Shown here: positions 1-12,282 of the stretch, in pieces | How positions within the stretch are numbered: the stretch's first letter is position 1 | How the letters are laid out: each line of letters begins with the position of its first letter | DNA from: Heracleum sosnowskyi | Taxonomy: Eukaryota > Streptophyta > Magnoliopsida > Apiales > Apiaceae | Length of the DNA: 64,000 bases | NCBI GenBank assembly: GCA_030848705.1 | Contig: CM061245.1 | Location: 64,258,006 to 64,322,005 of the forward strand | Direction of reading: 5' to 3' | The notes under the pieces: model-generated | The model's input: only the letters and a program-made list of their open reading frames with translations | Databases searched by the model: none | What the model was told of the DNA's origin: nothing | Made by a program: the position numbers and the translations under genes

Positions 1-2693
1 TGATTACCGAATAAGTTACTCGTTTCTGGACATAACCTTACTTAAGTCATATATAGATAAGTCTGATACACAAAAGCTGATAACCTAACCAACTGATTAT
101 CCCCACCTCAGCCATGGCGGCTAGTATCTGTGCGTGGTACTAACGGGCGTTTCCCACCCGCTTGCGAGTAGTGTGCCTCGGCCTGGCCATCTCTCCTATC
201 TGTTGTTGTGTGATTTTATAAAACAAAGCAAGTGTGAGCAATAAAGCCCCACAATATAATCTATAATGAAATCTGTACTATATCATATCATAATACATAT
301 TTTCAAGATATAGAAAAAATCTTTGCTATAACATAGACCAGTTCCCAATACACAACTCTTAAATCAAGCTAAATCAGGTATCTCATAGAAAATACCAGTT
401 TTGGATATTTCTCAACATATTGCCAACATTATCAGTAACTGAGCTCCTAGGCTTCTGTTACAATGTTGTAGGCACAATTCCAATTGGAAGATGGGGGCTA
501 TACAGGAAACACCTACGATAAGCGCTGATCAGTCGCTCTACCGCATTAAACACCTTTTCTGCTAGTAGAAGAACGACTCCCCACTAGTTATCACCCTGAC
601 CGCATTCGGGCCCTTTATGCTATATGGGCACCTATTTCATTGTCGAGCATAGGGTCATACTGTTTAGGGACTATTTCATCACCCAGTATGACAATAAATT
701 CCAGTCCCTAGATGAAAATTATCGTCACGGAAAATGGAAGTTAATCCTATTTTCCCCAAGTACTTAGTACTTGTCTCTCTTTTGAAAACATTTCTGGCCT
801 ACTTACTCCTAGGATAATAGAGGAGCAAGTTACCGGAAGGGGTTGACCACTGTCGTCCTGCTTAGGATTTGATAAGATTTCTCTTTAAAAGATTACGACC
901 AGGGAGTCAAGCTATTTGGAAATCCTTAAGGGTATTCCCGTCCCATTTGAGTGGTCAGCGAATATTGAAATCATCTCTTAAGATATATTTAAATTAAAAT
1001 AATATTTGGGAATCCCTACTTTAATTAAAATAAATATTATAAAGGTCGGAAATATTCTTCATACTCATTGAAGGTTAAAGATGACTTTTTAAACAATATA
1101 CATCACTTTTAAATTAATTAAAAGAATAATAAATATTTGATTAAGTAATAATCAAAAGCTCAATAAATATTTGATAATAAAATCTAAGTGAATATTTAAA
1201 ATAATATTCCTTGAATAATGAAATAATTGAATATATCTATTCAATATACTTATCAGAAAATAAACCTTAATGGTCTAAGGAAAATATACCGACTCCCGGT
1301 CTAAGTTTCAAAATACGATACACATGCTCTACTCTAAGAGCCTTTATAAAAACCCGGCTTATAACTGTCATAACATATAGCTTATAAACCAATCACAATT
1401 CAAAAGATTTAAGTACCACAACAATTTAATAATATACACAAAATATAATCGAAAGCACTTTTCATCACAACAACCGTAGAAAGTCATAGGTTTTGGAAAC
1501 TTGCCTGGAAGTCTTGAAGCAGTGGTAAACCTCGGGTTGGTCCGATAATCTAGAATCAACACCAGGTTCAAGATTAATAACTTAACGCTTTCACCATACT
1601 AATTATACACTATCTCAAGTAATAAGTTCATTTTCAAGCTAACTCCTTAAGAACTTCCACTCGTGCATGCTCGCTCACGCATTTTTATAAAATTGAGATT
1701 TAATCCTTTTAACACGAAATCTTTTCGAGGGTCTTCCTAAACGTACCTAGCATGTTATCACAATGTTTCACATTCCAATAAGTCACTTAAGGGGTTTGAT
1801 CATTGCCTCAAGGTTGGCTAAGTGGTATAGTTTGGTTTCTCGAAACATCCTTTATTAAAACACTTGTTTCTCCTAAACCGTAAATTGGATTCACATGATC
1901 TTCGCACCAAAACGAATTTTGAAAAGAGACCTACACTATCATGGCAGTGGTGATCCTTGGGCATAAGTTACTAGGTTCGAATATTACAAGCAAAACAAGG
2001 TTAAGGAAAATCGGGCATTATAACGACTATGTTTTAATGATTCCAAAGTTTAAATCATGAACTTTACATGATCAATCCAACTAAATCATCAAGTCCATTC
2101 CTCAACATCATTACTAATCCACAATCTTCATCAACCATAGTCAAAGCCAACATCTACTCATTCACCATCAAAACAACATCAAACTTTCATCAAAATCAAT
2201 CTTTCATCCTTATGATCATACTAACTAATCTACACTTAAAACTAACCATATAAATCAAATTATAACCAAGGGTTTCAAGAGTTATACCTTCCTTTATGCT
2301 TTATAAACACCCACAATAGCTTATTATCCTTCCTTGAGTCTTAAACTATCCTTAACAAGCTTAATCTTTAAGAACAAAATCAAGAACACAAAAGATTACT
2401 ATTCACATCACTATTCATTCTCACCTTTGATCTAATATTCAAGCATGTTACAATCCATGGATGAAGCTAGGAATTAGAGTATACCTTAGTCTAGGATTTA
2501 GGAAACTTTTGAATCCAACATCATGATTTATGGAAGCTTGGAAGATGATCTTTGAAAAATGTATCCTTGGATGATGAAATGGGCCGAATATTTCTTCTTC
2601 AAGTGGGGGAGGGGAGTTGTTAGGTTGGTTCTTGCCAATTCTTGATATTTTGGTTGATAAAACACATGTCTAAAGTAATGTGATAAGTATTAG

Positions 2694-5600
2694 TGTAACG
2701 CGCCCAAATCCGGGGTCAAAGGATTTGGTCGTCACTCTGCATCCTCAATTCAAAACAACCTGCTCAATGTAAACCAATACAGTAATAACATCTGCGACCC
2801 CAACTCTACCAAGAATCTTTAAAGGTTATAGTGCTAGAAACAAGAATCCAAAATTCCATTACACAAAATTTTCTTCTTTACAACCATTCTATTACATAAA
2901 ACCTATAACACTAGTATAACTTCGAGAAGAAGTATACCGGGCAAATCTAATCTGATACAACATAGTATTTAATAAAAATCACTTTATACAATAACCTTAC
3001 ACTAGTTCCAAATACTCTATATCATAACGTCTCCATACTAACATCTTCTTCCTTCTCTGCCCAGCTACGCGGATAACTCCCGCCAATACACCTTCTTACT
3101 GAAAGGCTATTAAAATAAAGAAAGTAAGTATGAGCGGAAGAATTGCTCAGCAGGTGCATTATCAAGTATAATAGAAAAGTTTCAAAATAAGTTTTGAATT
3201 TTCAAATCAACAAGCCTGTGGTTTAAACATTTGTAATCTCTAAAACTTTTTAAATCAAGTTTGGTAATTCGCCATAATTTCTCATTCAGCTTCTAGTAAC
3301 TGAATAGTTTAAAACACGAGGAAAGTTATATTGGTCGCCACGGTTACCCGAACCAAAATATCTACGATAGTATGTAGAAAATATGAAATAATTATAAACT
3401 CATACGTCTTTAAGACCATAGTATATACAAAATACTATTTTTAACGATAACAGTTCCGTTCACAACATCTTCTGAAACCAACAACTCTGGGAGAGTAGAA
3501 TAATAAAAGAGTAAGAATGAGCCACGCACTCGGCCATGGAATAAAGAACGTACTTCACGACTTCAATATGGTACCGACTGAATATGCGGTATGAATAAAA
3601 CTCATCAGTTCAGAACATAGGAATGAAATCAATCTCAGATATAAGAAGTGATATTAGAATTGGATTTTTATACCTTTATAAATCACAAAGGTTGAGCTGC
3701 TGATCAGTCACGCATCAACCCCGGACTTGCTTATAGCAAAGTCCTCTACTAAGATCCTTGGCCATCTTGTCCTTAATTAATTCCGACCACGAATCTGGTC
3801 CGACCATTATTGGTCCATTTAAAAACATTCCAATTCTATTTTCTATACGTCAGGTGTCAGTACAATTGACAACCTTACTACGACAGCCAGGTGTCGGAAG
3901 AATCGACAACCTTAATACAACAATCGCTGGAAAACTCACGTTCCAGGAAACAACTCAACTATGAAGAATCCATCAAGGAATAACAATACAATCTAGTATC
4001 GAAGAGATCGACACAATAACGGGGGGTGTACATGAAAAGTGACAATATAATAAACATCGACGAGATCGATGCAACAACTGGGATGATAATGAAGAGTGAG
4101 CAATAACACGCTCAATAAAATTAAGTCTGATATGAAACAGGCATTATGAGTTCGAATAAAGGACTGGATCAGATAATCGCATCAACAAGAAATGGTAATA
4201 ATACTTGCATAGGTGCAAGATGGAAAAATAGAATACTTGTAGAACAAGTACCACAACTTCAGAATTTAAAATAACACTTTTACCCTCATCGGGTTCACAA
4301 GTTCCCACTCATCTAGGGTTGGCAACATTCCAACCTAATATTTTTAAATCAAGATTTTTGAAAGAAAGCCTTAGTATAAGGCCCATAACTATATTTTAAA
4401 TCGTTTCAATACAATAATTATATTTTTCCAATCAACATGGAAATATGAATTTAAACTCAAAATGTATGGAAGAATACTCGTCAATTTACGAGATTAAATA
4501 AAATACTTGCACTTCAATGCAAAAGAGTCATCATTTAAAATTTAGTGAATAGTATGCCAATTGCATAATAATAATTCAAGAGAATATCACTCAAATAATA
4601 AGCAAGGGTATAAACACTTGCCTCCGGTCCTTAGCTTTTACGTAAAGCTGAATCACATGACTTCCTCCTTAATCTGTCTTATAGCACGATTCTCTATTTC
4701 AATCCTCCTTTGATTTAACGCTCTTGTGATTACCATCAATCTTGTCCTTACGATTTTGAATCCACGCATCTGCCTCGATAGTCAAACATGAGACAGTACT
4801 TTAGTCTTCAACGTATGATTCTCACATTCCATAAACGATTGTAACTTAACTCTGACGCACTTACTAGTCTTACCGATATCTCCATTGAAATACAATACTG
4901 ACCAATTTCTGTTCTAACTACCCCTCGTGATAATATCAGACACGACTATAACATTTAAACAAGTCACAAAACAATTATTTGCATGCATAACTCAACAACC
5001 ATATAATTCACATATTTCACGTAACACACACATTGTCATTTAATTGCGATAAATCAATCACCTGAGTCTCGTAACATCCAAGAAATAATTTTAGAAAAAT
5101 ATTAGACTCTCATTTCAAAGGGATTAAACCTCAAAATATTTTTAGATCAAAAATCGGATCATTAATCCCAATATAAAGATTTAAAAACAATTTAATCAAT
5201 TAATATAAAAATTAATTGACTAATTCCAAGCACTTAAACCATTTGTATGAATAAAACCAAGCCAAGAAAATAATTAAATCTAATTTAAATTAATTAGATT
5301 TAATTAATAATTATTTAATAGAATTAACTGATTATTAAAATTAATCAATTAATTAAATTAATTAATTATTAATAACAAATAATAATTAAATTTAATCAAT
5401 TTTCGAATTTAACCATATGAAGCTATACATATCATCATATCACATGAACAAGCTCAGAATCGAAAAGCCCTAATTTTTAACATGAACCCTAATTTTCCAG
5501 AATTAAAGAAAATTTCGTATAAGGTTTAAAAATTACCCCACACGAATTCTGCTGGTAGATTATGAAGCTAGATTCCAAGACCTTCGATTCGACTATAAGA

Positions 5601-6208
5601 GCGTCGAAATCGGACTCCGATAACGCCTTCAAAAGTTGGTTTGATTCTCAAGAACACGAAGAACACGGTTAAGAGATTATTAGATATTTAACGATAAATA
5701 AGCTTGATTATACGCAAAATAATGCACGATACGCCTTTTTATATTTAGTGGAAAATAATACCCCAAACGACATTTTTGGATCGATATAGATCCATTGGAT
5801 CGCTTTAAATCTTTAATAAAGTAGAATACACGTTTTACGAGGTGATAATTATCCACAAGGACTGATAATTATCCATATCAATACATATCATTTATATACG
5901 ACTGCTCAAGAATACTAGGGCTATAACAGATGTATTATTGATACGAACGATATTTCAATTGCCCTAAACAATTAGGGTACAGAATAATTTTCTTTTCGAT
6001 AATTAAAATAAAACGAAATAGAATGACATCCTCTTAAAATAATTTCTAATCACCACAAATATTCACATAGCATCTCAACATCACATCTTTGTCCATTTAA
6101 CGAGTAACTTAACACATTTAAACAGGTAAAACATTTAATAAATTTTGATATGAAAATAAAATTTCATTTCACATCAAATATTAACACGTAATTTTCCCGG
6201 ATCTTACA
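2694..6208. repeat. Solo LTR (LTR-Y), 3515 bp, TSD ATTAG
   Basis: It begins TGTAACGCGCCCAAATCC and ends GGATCTTACA, that is TG...CA. It is flanked by a perfect 5-bp duplication ATTAG (2689-2693 and 6209-6213). No internal domain, primer-binding site or polypurine tract is present, so this is a solo LTR left by LTR-LTR recombination. It is a diverged relative of LTR-X and LTR-Z: all share the TGTAAC...CCGGGGTC start and a GAAAGG...TGAGC block (about 3100-3150). A GTGTCGG/GACAACC imperfect repeat lies at about 3850-4070. LTRs of this length with this start are known from plant Ty3/Gypsy elements. Assigning the lineage is inference. Confidence 0.82.
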
Positions 6209-9200
6209 ATTAGCATTGATGATGTATTAAAAATGGTGTCATCTTTCACCAAAGGTCAAGTTTGAAAGTGTTTACAATTATCTTGCTTGGCAATCTTTGG
6301 TTTGGTTTCACATGGATGATCCAAATGTTGCATTCCTTGGATTAATCTTGTTACATGTTACTTCCATGCTTGTATTTAATCCTGTAAGTGTAACACCCCC
6401 AGATCCGGGGTCAGGAATCTGTGTTGTCACGCTCCATCAATTATACGATACCTGCATTACTTACAACATTCTCATAATACAACTCCAAAGACCCCAATCA
6501 CTTACTCACACACACACAAGTTATAGCCTTGGAAATGAGCAACAATAAGTAACACTTGTTTTTACAAATCAAATGTACTATCCAGGATTTCATCTATTAT
6601 TTACAACCTCTACCTGAAGTTAAAATAATAGACCTCACAATTCTATACAAGGTTCAATAATGCAAACCTACTCGAAAACAATTCTCACTAATTCAATCTG
6701 CAACTGTTTTGCTAACTCCGACAGTATCCATCCTGCTGAACTAACTCAAGGGTGGTCTCTCCATTCCCTTGCTCTCGTAATACGAGGTGAATCGGCAATG
6801 TTTTCTTCATGCTGAAAGGTTTAATAAAGCAAGAATGAGCTAATAGCGCTCAGCAAGAAATCTATCCCAGTTTAAATCTCTAACCTTTAAGGTAGATAAT
6901 CCATATAGGATCAAAGTTTTAACACTAATAGGGTTTGACCCCAAAATAGTATATCGTTCAAAATACTGTATGACTTATAATCATACTCAAATATTCTTCG
7001 TAAATCATTTAGAAATCCTTGGTATCGATATAATGAACCAAGATTCAAAACATATCTTTTAAAATAGATATCAAATATTTGAATCAAGGCTTAAAGCCTA
7101 TCCATTGTTTCAAAACACTATACAGTTCAATATACTGTATATCTTAAATCCCTTCTCAACATATATACACACATATCTATTTAGATATCTCATACTGTTC
7201 AAAATACTGTAAAATATCAGTAATGAACACTTTTTTGACTCTGTTGTGTTGTGATATATAAAAGAAACAAGACTGAGCACTATAGCTCGACAATAAGATA
7301 TAGCAGCATAATCATATATGTAAGCTGATATCATAATTGAAAACCTTTGAAACTCCGTTCATATACAGAACGATATGTTTAAATATTTTTTTCGTCAAAA
7401 CAGGCCATACAGTACCTCTACTGTATGAGGAACATCATTACTCATCACTGCCACATTATCAGTAACTCAGCGCCTAGGCTTTCGTTACAATGTGCAGCAC
7501 AACTCCAATTGGAGGGAAGGGACCTTTTTCCGGAGCACGCCACGATACACGATGATCAGTCGTTGTATCGTACTCACACTTTTCTACTAGTAGATGGACG
7601 ACATCTTAACACGATTATCACCCTAGCCGCATACGGGCTTTGTATCTGTTGGACTGTCCCACAGCCTCCTACGCGAGATAAGTGCTGGACTGCCCAGCAG
7701 CCTCTTACGCTATAATCAGAGGTACTGTCCAACAGACTCCTTCACGTTTCCTCCTGGTCCCGGATAAAAATCAATGAAATGGGAATCGGAAGGGAGTAAG
7801 TCACAGTGTGGGTTGACATCAGTCAACGAAACTACGAATGATTACCACGTATTTTGAAATCATGACCTGGGAGTTTTTGTAAAATACCTTTAGTGCCGAT
7901 AAATCAGAACTCGAAAACATACTCACTTTTAATGAAAGAGGCAAGTGAAATCATATGTTCACTTCCTGAGATGGATTCCCAATTTTTGATAAGTTCAAAT
8001 CAAAATCATCATTCGAGATAAATAATTAAAGTAGTTGGGAACCCCTATTATACTCTCATAAATCCTTTTTTAGATCAGAAAATATTTGCGTAATTACTAG
8101 AACCTTAAATAATAATATAATAAGGTTCTATGATTTTTAAATCATTTTTGGAATATTTAATAAATATTCAAATAATAAATATTGAATTATGATTCAATCT
8201 AATTCCACTTAAGTGAATATTCAAAATAATATTCACTTAATTAAATAAATATTCAAAATAATATTTTTAATAATATTATTTAAATATCTCGCATTGAATA
8301 TCCAATAATATATATATATTGGAATATTTAATCAACATTTTAAAATATAACTGTCCCTGGAACCCTCCGGCTTCTGATAGTATAATCCAGACAAAATACT
8401 AATTTGACTCCCGGTCTAAGTTTTAAAATCCTTGTACGAGCGCTCTACCCTAAGAGCCTCTATAACACCTCGGTTTATATCTAATATTTACATAGCATAT
8501 AAACCCTTATATCTTATAAAGCTTTCTATCCAAAGTGGAAACAGTTTATAATTCTCTTTACAGCATTATAGCATTATATATCACAATCACAACAAAAAAA
8601 TACAACCGCATCTTATATCAGATGTATGGTTTGAAAACTTGCATGCATCTATCATATGCATATACTATAATTTCAACAGTTTTAAAATACAACCACATCT
8701 ATATACGATGTAAGGTTTGAAAACTAGCATGCATCTATCATATGCAATCATCGGTATAAGAAATTGAACATAGCATGGAATGAGAAAACTTGCCTTGGGT
8801 CCTTGGTTGTTATGGGTTCGAGAACTTGCCGGAAAATCTATAAACAAGGAAATACTCGATCAGTCCCATGGCGTAATCATTTAAAGTGCATTTAACTTAA
8901 GCACTAACGTTCTATTAACGAACATCAAATGTTTCGATCTTGGTCACTTATAACCTCATGACATTCCGTAAACTCTTAAGTCAAAAGTTTGGGTGGAAAT
9001 CTATTCTCAAAACCCAAGTACTTTACCATTGCTAACTCATTGTTTTTAACCATCCCCTTAAGGGTATTTCACTCGCGCAACTTTTGTTCCCGCATTTTTA
9101 TAAAATCGAAACATCATCATTTTAACACGAAATCTCCTCGGTTCCCTTCCTAACTGTCCATAATAGTATCCACATTAATATCTCGACCCAATTCCATTTT

Positions 9201-10452
9201 TAAAGGGTTTGATCACAATCTCAAAGTTCATGCAGTGAACTACTTAGTTATCCGAAATCGCTTTCACTAAAACGGATGTTTCTCCTAAACCGTAAATTGA
9301 AACGATACGATTCTTTCGCTAAAACAAACTAAAAAACAGAGTATACATGGTCATGGCCAGAAAATCTTATGGTTATGCCTATAAGGTAACCGTGGTTTCT
9401 TTCCAAACTTCCTAAGTGAAATCCGACATGGTAACGACGCTTAAACGTGATTCTCGTGTTTAAAACACTCTAATAAATTCACCAATCCACAACCAAACAA
9501 TCACAACTCAAGGATCTCATCCAAACAAACTTATTTCTGTCTAAACAAGCTCATAACACTAATCACTAGTTCAACCATCATTTAATCCACTAAACATCAT
9601 ACATATCATGCATATCAGTTCTATATCACACTATCCTTAATCATTCTCAATATAATCACTAATAACAAAGTATAAACACAAGGGTGATAGGTTTTATAAC
9701 TTCCTTGGTACTTAATATACCCTAGCAATGGTTAGTATGCCCTTCCTTGATCCTTGATTATCCTTTACAAGCTTAAAACTTCAAGATCAAACAAGAAATT
9801 CAAACATTACTCACTACGCCATAAATGGCCTTTTGCAACCACAAAACTATGTTGCTATAAGCCCAGTTTCGCGTTGCTATAGCCCCAAAAAGGGTTATGG
9901 TAACATCAGAGCTGTGTTAGGTTCTCAGCAGTTGCTATAGGGGTCTATAGTAACATACTAAGGACCCCTACGGTAACATAGAAAACTGTGTTACTAAAGA
10001 TATCTACAGCAACACAATAAACATTCTACAGCAACATACTTTCTGTGTTACCAAAAATATTAAAATTTTGCAAAAAAGTGGGTCCCACATGTGGGACCCA
10101 CGTGTTATATTATCAATTGCAACACACAATTATAGCTATAGTAACACGCTAAGTATAACAAAATAAAAATATGCTGTTTAAATTTTATATTTTCCACCAA
10201 ATAAACCAACAACCAAACCAAGTCCTAATTTCATTCACCAATAAGATAACCAATCCAATAACAAACCAACCACATCAGCCAATAATATCCACCAACACTA
10301 GAGAACATAAATTAAAACGTACAAGTACTACAAGAAAATTACATGTTCATTTTTAACAACCACATTGCAAATTCATAAGCGGGATAGAAAAACCTATACT
10401 AGGTCATCAAAAGGCACTGTCTAAACCACTAGATGTCTAAGAGCCAAGTCCA

Positions 10453-10569
10453 TCACTCATTTGTCAGAGCTTCCTTCTTTGCCTCCAACATTTTCATTTT
10501 TGCTTGAGTATGTATGCGTAAGAAAGCACAGACCATTGTAAGAGCCTCACATTGAGTGGGATTCACCTT
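10453..10569 (-). pseudogene. Captured fumarate hydratase exon fragment, chimeric tail
   Basis: Minus-strand translation starts KVNPTQCEALTMVCA, the block that follows the GSSxMPG signature in class II fumarases (malate-fumarate interconversion in the citric acid cycle). After Ala15 the similarity stops. The frame continues with an unrelated charged stretch (RIHTQAKMKMLEAKKEAL) to a TGA at 10453-10455. A possible splice acceptor (CCATTTTAG) lies just upstream at about 10572-10580. Only about 15 residues are fumarase-like, so no enzyme activity is possible. The fragment lies inside the CACTA element and reads toward its left end. The identification rests on a short but very characteristic motif. 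Confidence 0.6.
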
Positions 10570-11168
10570 TACCTAAAATGGAGTAAGCTTTTGAGAACAA
10601 TATTTTGATTAGAAGAAGATTTCCAAAGTTCAACCTGATCACCTTTACGACTGAAAAAGACATATGATTACTGAGGTACCTTTATATTAGGTAATTGAGC
10701 CAGCTGCAAAACCGTTATCATCAAACCGATACCCTGTTAAAACGAAAGTTATCTTAAGAATTAACATTGGGTATTATGTCAAAGCAAATGATAGAACAGG
10801 GATGATACGCAATAATGTTTCATTCATTGGTTGTGGGTTACTACATAAGTTTGTTTTATACAATAATATATAGCCCGTGATAGGCCAATCGTGCATAAAC
10901 AGAGCAAAACGCTTTCCATCCAATGGGAAGAACATGAAAAACTAACAGTGATTGTCCTATATTATGAACATTTGAGTTTTTGCTGCCACAAACTATACGC
11001 AATCTAAATTTGATGAGAGAATAATAATATGTGTGTGGCATGAGTACCTATGTCATGAAACTGCTCAGCAGAGACATCAGACGCACAAGAGCTTAAATAC
11101 ACTATCAATTTAGAAGATAAGAAAAGAACTTGCTTGAATGGAAAAACAATACAACAACTAAACCTTAC

Positions 11169-12282
11169 AAGAACGTCTTGGCCAATCCATGAATATGATT
11201 GTTTCTGTGTAACGTCTCGCAATATGACTTTCTGCTTCTTATATTTGCTACTCTGCAACAACGAAGAGAAATCAATCTAAGTTGTAGTAGATAATCTGTC
11301 TTGAACATATAATGCATTGAGTTTGAAGTATACCTCGACACCAGAGATGTTATGCATGAATGCATTCCCTGAATTTCAAAATAAAGTATCAGAAAATAAA
11401 AAGTAAATATAATTAGTAAAAGTAACTCAGTTTATTTTATCATTTTGAATGTAAATATAATTATATTTAATAACCTATTATATTAACCGATTATATAATT
11501 ATTTTTATTTAGTAAAAATAAACAAAAACAATTATATTAACCTATTTGAATGTAGACAACATGTTTTGCTTCTACATACTACTAAACAACATATAAAAGA
11601 AACCCTGCAGAGGTAGTATGCACAATGTAAAATATGTTTATCTATCTCTTGTTTGAATTACCTTAACAAAAGTTGCTTAAGGTCATTCTATGAATTGTGA
11701 CCTGACAAGCATGATCGTGTTGTATTAAGCATTTACCTAATCAGCACATAGACCTAGTTACTTGCTAGTTTCTCAAATTATATAATAATTAATATCAACA
11801 AATGTAATGAACAAATCAAGCAGCCTGGCACTCTCTTAAAGTAATAGCTGTAAATCTAAATCAGTTCATGTGTTACATGCAGTACCATTGTCATATAGTT
11901 TCTCTTAAATCAAGCAGAATTTCACATAGTAATAGCCTGGCACTCTCTTAAAGTAATAGCCTTGTTCTTTGGGATCAAGCAGAATTTAGCTATATAATCT
12001 CTTGAATATGATCTATCGGTAATGTGATTACATTAAGAAAGATAAAGGTTCAAACTTGTAAGGTTAAATTTCTTGTTAAATACATGCTATACTACTTTCT
12101 ATATAAATAAAAAGATAAAGCAGCAATAGATAAAACCAACCAGCCATCCTGAATTATGAGAAAGGGCATATGAAAGCACACTCACCCAAATGATCCGAAC
12201 TGGAGCACCCTATTTGTGGATTCAATGAACAATGTAACTGGAAATCTCTGCTTGAGAAAAGTAGCACTATTAGTATTAGCAA
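11169..12282 (-). other. Exon-like blocks of unknown origin inside the CACTA element
   Basis: Two minus-strand blocks have good splice borders. 12186-12282 runs between TTTCCAG and GTGAGTG and can be read through ATFLKQRFPVTLFIES. 11169-11252 runs between GTTGCAG and GTAAGG and is exactly 28 open codons containing YKKQKVILRDVTQKQSYSW. A smaller block around 11340-11370 and others at about 10680-10740 look similar. I do not recognise the source gene or genes. They may be host exons captured with the fumarase piece, or remnants of the transposon's own gene. A 27-bp sequence (AGCCTGGCACTCTCTTAAAG...) is duplicated at about 11822 and 11935. Confidence 0.35.
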
